Translations under genes and position numbers: made by a program | DNA from: Streptomyces cyanogenus | GTDB lineage: Bacteria; Actinomycetota; Actinomycetes; Streptomycetales; Streptomycetaceae | Direction of reading: 5' to 3' | Assembly (NCBI RefSeq): GCF_017526105.1 | Contig: NZ_CP071839.1 | Location: 7,354,001-7,418,000 of the forward strand | Length of the DNA: 64,000 nucleotides | Part shown: one piece after another, positions 15,389-22,516 of the stretch | How the letters are laid out: every line of letters begins with the position of its first letter | Position numbering within the stretch: the first letter of the stretch is position 1 | The notes under the pieces: generated by a model | What the model was told of the DNA's origin: nothing | The model's database searches: none | The model's input: the letters and a program-made list of their open reading frames with translations, nothing else

Positions 15389-17437
15389 ATGCCCGAAGTC
15401 AACCGGCGGCGCTTCCTGCAACTCGCCGGCGCCACCACGGCGTTCACCGCGCTGGCCGGCAGCATCCAGCGCGCGGCCGCCCTGCCCGCCCACTACCGCA
15501 CCGGATCGGTGGACGATGTCGAGCACATCGTCGTCCTGATGCAGGAAAACCGTTCCTTCGATCACTACTTCGGCTCGCTCCGAGGAGTCCGCGGCTTCGG
15601 CGACCCCCGTCCGGTCACCCAGAACGGCAGGTCCGTCTGGCAACAGTCCGACGGCACGAAGGACGTCCTGCCGTTCCACCCCGACGCCGACGACCTGGGC
15701 CTGGCCTTCATCCAGGACCTCCCGCACGGCTGGAACGACGGCCACACCGCGTTCAACGGCGGCAGGTACGACAAGTGGGTGCCCGCCAAGTCCGCGACGA
15801 CCATGGCGTACCTGACCCGCGCCGACATCCCCTTCCACTACGCGCTCGCGGACGCCTTCACCATCTGCGACGCCTACCACTGCTCGTTCATCGGCTCGAC
15901 CGATCCCAACCGCTACTACATGTGGACGGGGTACACCGGCAACGACGGCACGGGCGGCGGCCCGGTCCTCGGCAACGACGAGAAGGGGTACGGCTGGACG
16001 ACGTACCCCGAACGCCTGGAGCAGGCCGGGGTCTCCTGGAAGATCTACCAGGACGTCGGCGACGGCCTCGACGCGAACGGCGGCTGGGGCTGGATCAACG
16101 ACGCCTATCGCGGCAACTACGGCGACAACTCGCTCCTCTACTTCGACCGGTACCGGAACGCGGGGCCGGGCGATCCCCTGTACGACAAGGCCCGCACCGG
16201 CACCGACGCCCGCAAGGGCGAGGGCTTCTTCGATCAGCTCAAGGCCGACGTCCAGGCCGGCCGGCTGCCCCAGGTCTCCTGGATCGTCGCCCCCGAGGCC
16301 TTCACCGAACACCCCAACTGGCCCGCCAACTACGGCGCCTGGTACGTCTCCCAGGTCCTGGACGCGCTCACCGCCAACCCCGACGTCTGGGGTAAGACCG
16401 CGCTGTTCATCACCTACGACGAGAACGACGGCTTCTTCGACCACGTCATCCCGCCCTACCCGCCGGCCTCCGCCGCCCAGGGCAAGTCGACGGTCGACCC
16501 CGGTCCGGACCTGTTCAAGGGCGACGCCGGCCACGTCGCCGGCCCCTACGGACTCGGCCAGCGGGTGCCGATGCTGGTCGTCTCCCCGTGGAGCAAGGGC
16601 GGTTACGTCTGCTCCGAGACCTTCGACCACACCTCGGTCATCCGGTTCATCGAGCGGCGCTTCGGGGTCCGGGAGCCGAACATCTCGCCCTGGCGGCGGG
16701 CCGTCTGCGGCGACCTGACCGGCGCCTTCGACTTCTCCCGCAAGGACACCGCGCCCGTCGCCCTGCCCGCCACGGCCGACTACCGGCCGAAGGACCACGA
16801 GCGTCACCCCGACTACGTGCCCAAGCCGCCCGCCGACCCGTCGCTGCCCCGGCAGGAGCCCGGCAGCCGGCCCACCCGCCCGCTGAAGTACGCCCCGCTG
16901 GTGGACGGCCGGGCGGACACCGCGGCCGGGAAGTTCACGCTCACGTTCGCCTCGGGCGCGCAGGCGGGCGCGGTCTTCCTCGTCACGTCCGACAGCCGCA
17001 CCGACGGCCCCTGGACGTACACCACGCAGGCCGGCAAGACGCTCTCGGACACCTGGAACTCGGTCTACTCCGGCGGCCGCTACGACCTCGCCGTGCACGG
17101 CCCCAACGGCTTCCTGCGCGTCTTCAAGGGCCGCAACAAGGTCGCCGGTCCCGAGGTCACCGCCCGGCACGCGGGAGACGACCTCGAACTCACCTTCACC
17201 AACAAGGGCTCCGGCACCGTCAGGCTGAAGCTGGCCAACGGCTACGGCGGCAGCCCGGTCACGGTGACGGTGCGGCCCGGAGCGACCGTGCGGCACACCG
17301 TCGTGCTCGCGACGAGCAAGCGCTGGTACGACCTGACCGTCACCTCCGACGCCGACCCCGCCTTCCTGCGCGGCTTCGCCGGTCACGTGGAGAACGGCCT
17401 GCCCGGCGTCAGCGACCCGGCGATCCTCACGGGGTGA
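15389..17437 (+). CDS. Tat-exported phosphocholine-preferring phospholipase C
   Basis: A 682-residue secreted phosphoesterase that splits phospholipids to diacylglycerol and phosphocholine. A twin-arginine signal opens the protein (VNRRRFLQLAGA). The catalytic domain (PF04185 type) has IVVLMQENRSFDHYFG near residue 50 with the metal/nucleophile region, TYDENDGFFDHV, and PMLVVSPWSKGG. Two repeats of the DUF756 beta-domain fill the C-terminus (about 500-675). ATG 15389 is chosen for the Tat motif and a GAGAGGA site; ATG 15371 is an alternative. Streptomyces homologues are often phosphate-starvation induced; I found no clear PHO box in the 178 bp after the upstream terminator. Confidence 0.85.
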   Translation: MPEVNRRRFLQLAGATTAFTALAGSIQRAAALPAHYRTGSVDDVEHIVVLMQENRSFDHYFGSLRGVRGFGDPRPVTQNGRSVWQQSDGTKDVLPFHPDADDLGLAFIQDLPHGWNDGHTAFNGGRYDKWVPAKSATTMAYLTRADIPFHYALADAFTICDAYHCSFIGSTDPNRYYMWTGYTGNDGTGGGPVLGNDEKGYGWTTYPERLEQAGVSWKIYQDVGDGLDANGGWGWINDAYRGNYGDNSLLYFDRYRNAGPGDPLYDKARTGTDARKGEGFFDQLKADVQAGRLPQVSWIVAPEAFTEHPNWPANYGAWYVSQVLDALTANPDVWGKTALFITYDENDGFFDHVIPPYPPASAAQGKSTVDPGPDLFKGDAGHVAGPYGLGQRVPMLVVSPWSKGGYVCSETFDHTSVIRFIERRFGVREPNISPWRRAVCGDLTGAFDFSRKDTAPVALPATADYRPKDHERHPDYVPKPPADPSLPRQEPGSRPTRPLKYAPLVDGRADTAAGKFTLTFASGAQAGAVFLVTSDSRTDGPWTYTTQAGKTLSDTWNSVYSGGRYDLAVHGPNGFLRVFKGRNKVAGPEVTARHAGDDLELTFTNKGSGTVRLKLANGYGGSPVTVTVRPGATVRHTVVLATSKRWYDLTVTSDADPAFLRGFAGHVENGLPGVSDPAILTG

Positions 17438-17503
17438 ACGCGCAATGAACACCGCTCCGTGCGGACTGGTCAGGTACCGGTCACATCAGGGTAGTGTGCC
17501 CCG

Positions 17504-18337
17504 GTGACCACGCAATCGAACACTCCTGCAGGCTGGTACCCGGATCCGCACGGGGCGGCGCAGACGCTCCGGTACTGGGACGGCTCGCAGTGGACCGAGC
17601 ACACCAACCCGGCCCAGCAGCCGGCCGGGCAGGTCCCGCCGCAGCAGGCCGCCTTCCCGCAGCAGCAGACCAGTGACGCCAAGGTGCAGCGCCAGGTGCA
17701 GCAGCAGGCCGGCGTCACGGCCGGCGGCCCCGGCGGCGGCACCCTCTTCACCGAGCCCGTCCTGGTGGTGAACCAGAAGGCCAAGCTGATCGAGCTGACC
17801 AACGAGTACAAGGTCATGGATCAGAACGGCCGGGAGATCGGCTCCGTCACCCAGGTCGGGCAGGGTGTGCTCCGCAAGATCCTGCGCTTCGTCTCCAGCC
17901 TCGACCAGTTCCTCACCCACAAGCTGGAGATCCGCGACGCCTACGGCCAGCCGCAGCTGCTGCTGACCCGGCCCGCGAAGATCTTCAAGTCGCGGGTCGT
18001 CGTGACCCGCCCGGACGGCACGCCGGTCGGTGAGATCGTCCAGAAGAACATGATCGGCAAGATCAACTTCGCGATGACGGCGAACGGCCAGCAGGTCGGC
18101 GCGATCAAGGCGGAGAACTGGCGGGCCTGGAACTTCGCGATCGTCGACCACGCGGACAACGAGGTCGCCCGGATCACCAAGACCTGGGAGGGCCTCGCCA
18201 AGACCCTCTTCACGACCGCGGACAACTACGTCCTGCAGATCCACTACCAGCTGCCCGAGCCGCTGCTGAGCCTCGTCGTGGCCACGGCGCTCACCGTGGA
18301 CACCGCCCTCAAGCAGGACGCGCGCGGCTGGGGGTGA
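17504..18337 (+). CDS. DUF2510 plus phospholipid-scramblase-like protein
   Basis: A 277-residue protein with two parts. Residues 9-33 are a DUF2510 motif (GWYPDP...LRYWDGSQWTEH), a small module common in actinobacterial membrane or secretion proteins. After a Gln/Pro-rich linker, residues 80-270 form a LURP-one/scramblase-like beta-barrel (VVNQKAKLIELTNEYKVMDQ; repeated edges; a C-terminal hydrophobic helix LLSLVVATALTVDTAL). GTG 17504 lacks a ribosome binding site but TAGTGT lies 7 bases upstream, so the message is probably leaderless. Lipid movement has not been shown for this bacterial family, and the cellular role is unknown. Confidence 0.75.
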   Translation: MTTQSNTPAGWYPDPHGAAQTLRYWDGSQWTEHTNPAQQPAGQVPPQQAAFPQQQTSDAKVQRQVQQQAGVTAGGPGGGTLFTEPVLVVNQKAKLIELTNEYKVMDQNGREIGSVTQVGQGVLRKILRFVSSLDQFLTHKLEIRDAYGQPQLLLTRPAKIFKSRVVVTRPDGTPVGEIVQKNMIGKINFAMTANGQQVGAIKAENWRAWNFAIVDHADNEVARITKTWEGLAKTLFTTADNYVLQIHYQLPEPLLSLVVATALTVDTALKQDARGWG

Positions 18338-18381
18338 CCGCCCGGCAGCCCGCCCGGTGGTCCGGGGGGCGCGTACGGCGA

Positions 18382-18423
18382 CGGCGGCCGGTGCATGCGG
18401 ATGTCTCCGCGCACCGGCCGCCG
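18382..18423. terminator. Bidirectional terminator between convergent genes
   Basis: The 13-bp stem CGGCGGCCGGTGC pairs with 18411-18423, and an inner GCGG/CCGC stem extends it. It sits between the convergent DUF2510/scramblase and DMT genes and can serve both. Confidence 0.75.
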
Positions 18424-18501
18424 CCGTATGCCGTCCGCCCTACCGGAACGGCTGTGCGGTCTGCCGGGTCCGCTCTGCCGCAGGAGTCACCGGTGTGCGG
18501 T

Positions 18502-19485
18502 TCACAGCGCCGTGAGGTGGCCCGGCTGATCCGGTTGCCGAGGCACCAGCACCGGCTCGGCCGCGGCCGACCCCGGCTCCAGGGCCAGTAGCGCCGCCAC
18601 CGGATGCTCGTCGTGCTCGCCGTACTCCCCGGACGGCTCGGCGCGGCCGGGCCCGCCGCCGGTTCCGGGGGCCGCCCGGGTGAGCAGCACGACCCCCCAC
18701 GCGGCCAGCCCCGCACCCACCAGGGCCAGCAGCACCCCCGCCGCACCGCCCCGCAGCCCCTGGCCCAGCAGGGTCAGGCCGATCACGGCGGCGGCGACCG
18801 GGTTGACGAGGGTGACGACGGCCAGGGGGGCGCCGAGGCCGCCGCGGTAGGCGGTCTGGGACAGCAGGAGTCCGCCGACGGCGAAGGCGGCGACGAGCAC
18901 GGCCACCACGATCACCTCGGTGCCGGGGACCGGGCCGGAGCGGTCGGTCGCGGCCACGGTGACCGTCTGGGTGAGGGCGGAGGCGACACCGGAGGCGAAG
19001 CCGGACGCGGTCGCGTGCCGCAGGCCCGGCCGGGCGCCGGGCCGGGCCAGCAGGCCGATCGCGGTGCCCGTGGCACCCGCGACGGCCAGCGCCTCGGTCA
19101 GGGACAGGATTCGGGCGGGCGCCGGGCCGGATGCGGTGATCAGCAGGGCGGCGAGCCCGAGCAGGGTGAGTGCCGTACCGCGCCACTCGGCGGTGCCGAC
19201 CCGCCGTCCGGCCGCCCGTGCGCCCAGCGGTACCGCGGCGACCAGGGTGAGTGCGCCGAGGGGCTGGACGACGGTCAGTGGGCCGTACCTCAGGGCGATG
19301 ACGTGCAGCAGGGCGGCGGTGGCGTTGAGGCCGACCGCCGACCACCAGGCGCCGGTGCCGAGCAGCCGGAGCAGGCCGGTGTCGGCGCTGCGGGAGGCGA
19401 GGCGTTCCTGGGCGACGGCGGCCAGCGCGTAGGCCACGGCCGATACGAGGGACAGGCCGAGGGCGGCCAGGGCGGCGGGACTCAT
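18502..19485 (-). CDS. DMT/EamA-type membrane transporter
   Basis: A 327-residue protein with about nine or ten hydrophobic helices (LGLSLVSAVAYALAAVAQERL; ATAALLHVIALRYGPLTVVQPLGALTLVAAVPLG; and others) in the pseudo-repeat pattern of drug/metabolite transporters, ending in a charged C-terminal tail of about 50 residues. Each half has the P-L-T/A-VV pattern (GPLTVVQPLG and APLAVVTLVNP) of the DMT repeat. ATG 19485 overlaps the PAP2 gene stop (ATGA) and has GGGAG 8 bases upstream. It is probably controlled with the PAP2 gene by the divergent TetR protein. The substrate is unknown. Confidence 0.78.
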   Translation of the reverse strand: MSPAALAALGLSLVSAVAYALAAVAQERLASRSADTGLLRLLGTGAWWSAVGLNATAALLHVIALRYGPLTVVQPLGALTLVAAVPLGARAAGRRVGTAEWRGTALTLLGLAALLITASGPAPARILSLTEALAVAGATGTAIGLLARPGARPGLRHATASGFASGVASALTQTVTVAATDRSGPVPGTEVIVVAVLVAAFAVGGLLLSQTAYRGGLGAPLAVVTLVNPVAAAVIGLTLLGQGLRGGAAGVLLALVGAGLAAWGVVLLTRAAPGTGGGPGRAEPSGEYGEHDEHPVAALLALEPGSAAAEPVLVPRQPDQPGHLTAL

Positions 19486-20282
19486 CGGCTCGCTCCCGCC
19501 AGGACGGGCTCGGGGGTGCTCGGCCGGCCGGTGCCGCGCCCTGCCGTGGTGGTGGTGCGCCGCGGCGGGTGGAGGGAGGCGAGGGCGAGGCCGAGCATGG
19601 CCGTGGCGACGATCGCGTCGAGCCAGTAGTGGTTCGCCGTGCCCACGATCACCAGGAGGGTGACCAGGGGGTGCAGCAGCCAGAGCGGGCGCCATCGGGA
19701 CCGGGTGGCGGCGATCAGGCCGATCGCGAGCATCAGGGCCCAGCCGAAGTGCAGCGAGGGCATGGCCGCGAACTGGTTGGAGAGGTGGTCGCTCGACGGG
19801 GGGCCGTACACGGAGGGGCCGTAGACGCGGGCGGTGTCGACGAGGCCGGTGCCGGTCAGCAACCGGGGCGGGGCCAGCGGGAAGGTGAACGGCAGGACGA
19901 GGGCGGCGGTGGTGACGACCGCGAGGACCCTGCGGGCCCAGACGTAGTGGGCGGGCCGCCGCAGGTAGAGCCAGACGAGGAAGGCGAGGGTGGCCGGGAA
20001 GTGGACGGTGGCGTAGTAGGTGTTCGCCAGGCGGACGAGGGTGTCGCCGTGCAGCAGTGCGGACTGCACGGCGGTCTCGTGGGGGAGGTGCACGGTCCGC
20101 TCCAGGTGCCACACGCGGCGGGCGTTGCGGTACGCCTCGCCGGTGTGCCCGGTGGCCAGCTGCCGGCCGAGCTTGTAGACGAGGAAGAGCCCGGCGACCA
20201 GCAGGAACTCACGTATGAGGGGCGGCCGTGCCGGGGCGTCCGGCTCCGTGTCCGCCTCCGCAGGCTCGGTTCGGGCGTTCAT
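19482..20282 (-). CDS. PAP2-superfamily membrane phosphatase/transferase
   Basis: A 266-residue membrane protein of the PAP2_3 (inositolphosphotransferase-like) type. The catalytic motifs are AMPSLHFGW (PSLH, about 175) and GTANHYWLDAIVA (His and Asp, about 225), between roughly six membrane spans. The first 22 residues are acidic and cytoplasmic. Family members remove or transfer phosphate-linked head groups on lipids. It is first in a two-gene operon with the DMT transporter (4-bp overlap) and divergent from the TetR gene; the spacer holds a long inverted repeat. Co-expression with an exporter suggests a membrane-lipid or drug-response role, which is inference. Confidence 0.78.
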   Translation of the reverse strand: MNARTEPAEADTEPDAPARPPLIREFLLVAGLFLVYKLGRQLATGHTGEAYRNARRVWHLERTVHLPHETAVQSALLHGDTLVRLANTYYATVHFPATLAFLVWLYLRRPAHYVWARRVLAVVTTAALVLPFTFPLAPPRLLTGTGLVDTARVYGPSVYGPPSSDHLSNQFAAMPSLHFGWALMLAIGLIAATRSRWRPLWLLHPLVTLLVIVGTANHYWLDAIVATAMLGLALASLHPPRRTTTTAGRGTGRPSTPEPVLAGASR

Positions 20283-20340
20283 CCCCCGGCCCCTTCCCTG
20301 ACGGTGGTGCGTGTGGGTCCCGGTCGGCTCCGGAACCCAT

Positions 20341-20406
20341 CGATACGTTGGCGTACCGATACGCCAGTGTACCGATACGGTTGAGTACCGGTACACTGGC
20401 GTATCG
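20341..20406. promoter_or_regulatory. 18-bp perfect inverted repeat, candidate TetR operator
   Basis: CGATACGCCAGTGTACCG at 20357-20374 is the exact inverse complement of 20389-20406, separated by 14 bp. GTACCGATACG also occurs twice as a direct repeat (20353-20363 and 20369-20379), and CGATACG occurs at 20341-20347. The block lies between the divergent PAP2/DMT operon and the TetR gene, 50 bp before the TetR start, where a TetR dimer could shut both promoters. Confidence 0.75.
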
Positions 20407-20455
20407 ATTGATGTGCGACACACTGGGAACAGGCTCGAGTGAGGGGAAGCACCGC

Positions 20456-21070
20456 ATGACGTCGCAGGCCGCGGAGGGACCGGAGTCGGTCGTCGCCTCG
20501 CGCCGCTCCAAGATCACGCCGGAGCGTGAGCGGGAGTTCTTCGACGCCGTGCTGGAACAGATCCGCGAGTGCGGCTACGACTCCGTCACCATGGAGGGCA
20601 TCGCCGCCAGCACCCGGTGCAGCAAGTCCACGCTCTACCGGCAGTGGAAGACCAAGCCCCAGTTCGTCGCGGCGGCGCTGCGCGCCAACCGCCGGGTGAG
20701 GTTCGCCGGCATCGACACCGGATCACTCGCCGAGGACCTGCGCCGGGCCGCGCGGGCCGCGGGCGACTGGTCCGGCAAGGACACCCGGCTGCTGCAGGCG
20801 CTGGGGCACGCGGTGACGGCCGACAAGGAGCTGGCCCAGGCCCTGCGCGAGGCGCTGGTGGACCCGGAGATCGCCGCGCTGGAGGAGATGCTCGCCCGGG
20901 GCGTGGCCCGGGGTGAGGTCCGGGCGGGTCACCCGGCGCTGGAGTACATCCCGGCCATGATGTTCGGCGTCCTGCGGGTGCGCCCGGTGCTCAGCGGCCA
21001 GTACGCCGACTCCGACTACCTGGTCCGGTTCGTGGAGGCCGCAGTGCTGCCCGCGCTCGGACTGACCTGA
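20456..21070 (+). CDS. TetR-family repressor, divergent from PAP2/DMT operon
   Basis: A 204-residue TetR regulator. The N-terminal DNA-binding domain reads REFFDAVLEQIRECGYDSVTMEGIAASTRCSKSTLYRQWKTK (start and end only of relevance: YDSVTMEG and STLYRQW), followed by a helical ligand domain (TetR_C_11-like: HAVTADKELAQALREAL, PALEYIPAMMFGVLRVRPVLSG). ATG 20456 has GAGGGGAAG 8 bases upstream. The large inverted repeat lies directly ahead, so autoregulation plus control of the divergent PAP2/DMT genes is the simplest reading. The inducing ligand is unknown. Confidence 0.88.
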   Translation: MTSQAAEGPESVVASRRSKITPEREREFFDAVLEQIRECGYDSVTMEGIAASTRCSKSTLYRQWKTKPQFVAAALRANRRVRFAGIDTGSLAEDLRRAARAAGDWSGKDTRLLQALGHAVTADKELAQALREALVDPEIAALEEMLARGVARGEVRAGHPALEYIPAMMFGVLRVRPVLSGQYADSDYLVRFVEAAVLPALGLT

Positions 21071-21150
21071 GACCCAGGCCGCCGTCCACGGGATGACTGG
21101 ACGGTGACCTGCCCGCGCCGCACCGTGGGGACGGGGGCGGCGCGCACCCC

Positions 21151-21197
21151 CGGCCGGGTGGGGTTCCTCTTGAGCGGAGGGGAGCCCCACCCGGCCG
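21151..21197. terminator. Terminator between TetR and DUF2510 genes
   Basis: CGGCCGGGTGGGG (21151-21163) pairs perfectly with 21185-21197 across a 21-base loop. It lies between two convergent genes and should work in both directions. Confidence 0.75.
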
Positions 21198-21220
21198 ATC
21201 CATGTCCCGGGGGTCCGGTC

Positions 21221-22231
21221 TCAGACGTCCTGGCCGTTCCCGCCGCCGGACGAGACCTTGATCCCCTTGAGGATCTCGTCGACGACGGACAGCTTCTGCC
21301 CGGCGTCCACGCCGAAGCGGACCACCACGAACCGCCGGGCGTCGTTGGGCGAGGGGAACGCGACCGACTCGACATAGCCGTCGGCGCCCTTGCTGGTGAC
21401 CGCCTTCCAGCGCACCAGGTAGCCCTTCTGCCCGGCCACCGTCACCGCCTCGGAGGCCAGCTCCTGGTGCGAGGTGATGCCGCCGTAGGTCGTGCCGCCG
21501 TAGGACCGCTCGGCGTTGGCCGCGATGTCCGCCTTGGCGACCTCCTCGGCCGTGTCGCCCTTGGCGCCCAGTTCCACCGCCGGAGCCGTGTAGGCGCCGC
21601 CCGGGGTGCACGTCTGGGCCGTGTTGCCGGGACACTTGTAGGAGTCGTCGGAGGTCACCTGCGCGCCGAAGCTGATCGCCTGCCCGGTCCAGCCGTTCGG
21701 CACCGGCAGGCTGATCCCGTTGACCGGGTCCGGTACCGAGCCGCCGCCCTTGACCTTCGGCGCCTCGGACCGCCCCGGGGAGGGCGAGGTCCCGCCGGGA
21801 CCCCCCGGGCCGCCGGGCCCGCCCTGCCCTGCGTTCGGCCCGCCGTCCGGTCGCTGCCGCGAGCTCGCCCGGTCGCCGCCGCCGCGACCGTCGTCACTGG
21901 CGAGGGCGTACACGCCGACCCCGACGCACAGCAGGACCGTGGCCGTCACCGCCACGGCTATGCCCGTGCGCAGCCCGCGCCGGGCCCCGGCCGGCGGCTG
22001 GGCAGGATAGGCCGGGTACGACGGATGGCCGGGGTATCCCGGATGGGGTCCGTACCCGGCGGGGGCCGGGCCGGCCGTCGGCGGCTGTGCCGGGGTACCC
22101 CAGGCGGCGGCCGTGCCGGCGGGGCGGGTCTGGCCCGTCCAGGCCTTGCCGTCCCACCAGCGCTCGGTGGGCGGACCGTCGTTCGTCTGCCCGGGGTCGG
22201 GGTACCACCCGGGAGGAGTCACCTGCGTCAT
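21221..22231 (-). CDS. DUF2510 membrane-anchored exported protein
   Basis: A 336-residue single-span protein. Residues 7-32 are a DUF2510 motif (GWYPDP...ERWWDGKAWTGQ). A Pro/Gly/Tyr-rich segment, one transmembrane helix (about 93-112, IAVAVTATVLLCVGVGVYAL) and a Gly/Pro/Ser-rich linker follow. A C-terminal extracellular domain of about 165 residues starts GISLPVPNGWTG and has a probable disulfide pair (YKCPG, QTCTP). The topology is cytoplasmic N-terminus and outside C-terminus. ATG 22231 lies 285 bp from the divergent ATPase gene. The family is widespread in Streptomyces; its role is not established. Confidence 0.75.
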   Translation of the reverse strand: MTQVTPPGWYPDPGQTNDGPPTERWWDGKAWTGQTRPAGTAAAWGTPAQPPTAGPAPAGYGPHPGYPGHPSYPAYPAQPPAGARRGLRTGIAVAVTATVLLCVGVGVYALASDDGRGGGDRASSRQRPDGGPNAGQGGPGGPGGPGGTSPSPGRSEAPKVKGGGSVPDPVNGISLPVPNGWTGQAISFGAQVTSDDSYKCPGNTAQTCTPGGAYTAPAVELGAKGDTAEEVAKADIAANAERSYGGTTYGGITSHQELASEAVTVAGQKGYLVRWKAVTSKGADGYVESVAFPSPNDARRFVVVRFGVDAGQKLSVVDEILKGIKVSSGGGNGQDV

Positions 22232-22516
22232 GCCCCCACCGTATGAGGCGACGGTGAAAGGGGGATGAGAGGATCCGCCGCCCGGCATGCGGATCGTGGC
22301 ATTCCGCCCGGTTTGTTTACCGATGTTTCCCGCAGACCTGGTCCGACCGGCCTCAGTTGACACTCCGTCCGCTGGCCGGGCAGGCCTGCGCGTCGCCTGC
22401 CCGTACCCTCTTTCACCCGGGTGGGCAACAGCTGCCGCGACCGGCCACCACACCCCCCGCCGGACGGCTACGCTCGGGCCCTGTACGTCATTCGGGCGAC
22501 CTGGGGAGGTAACGGG

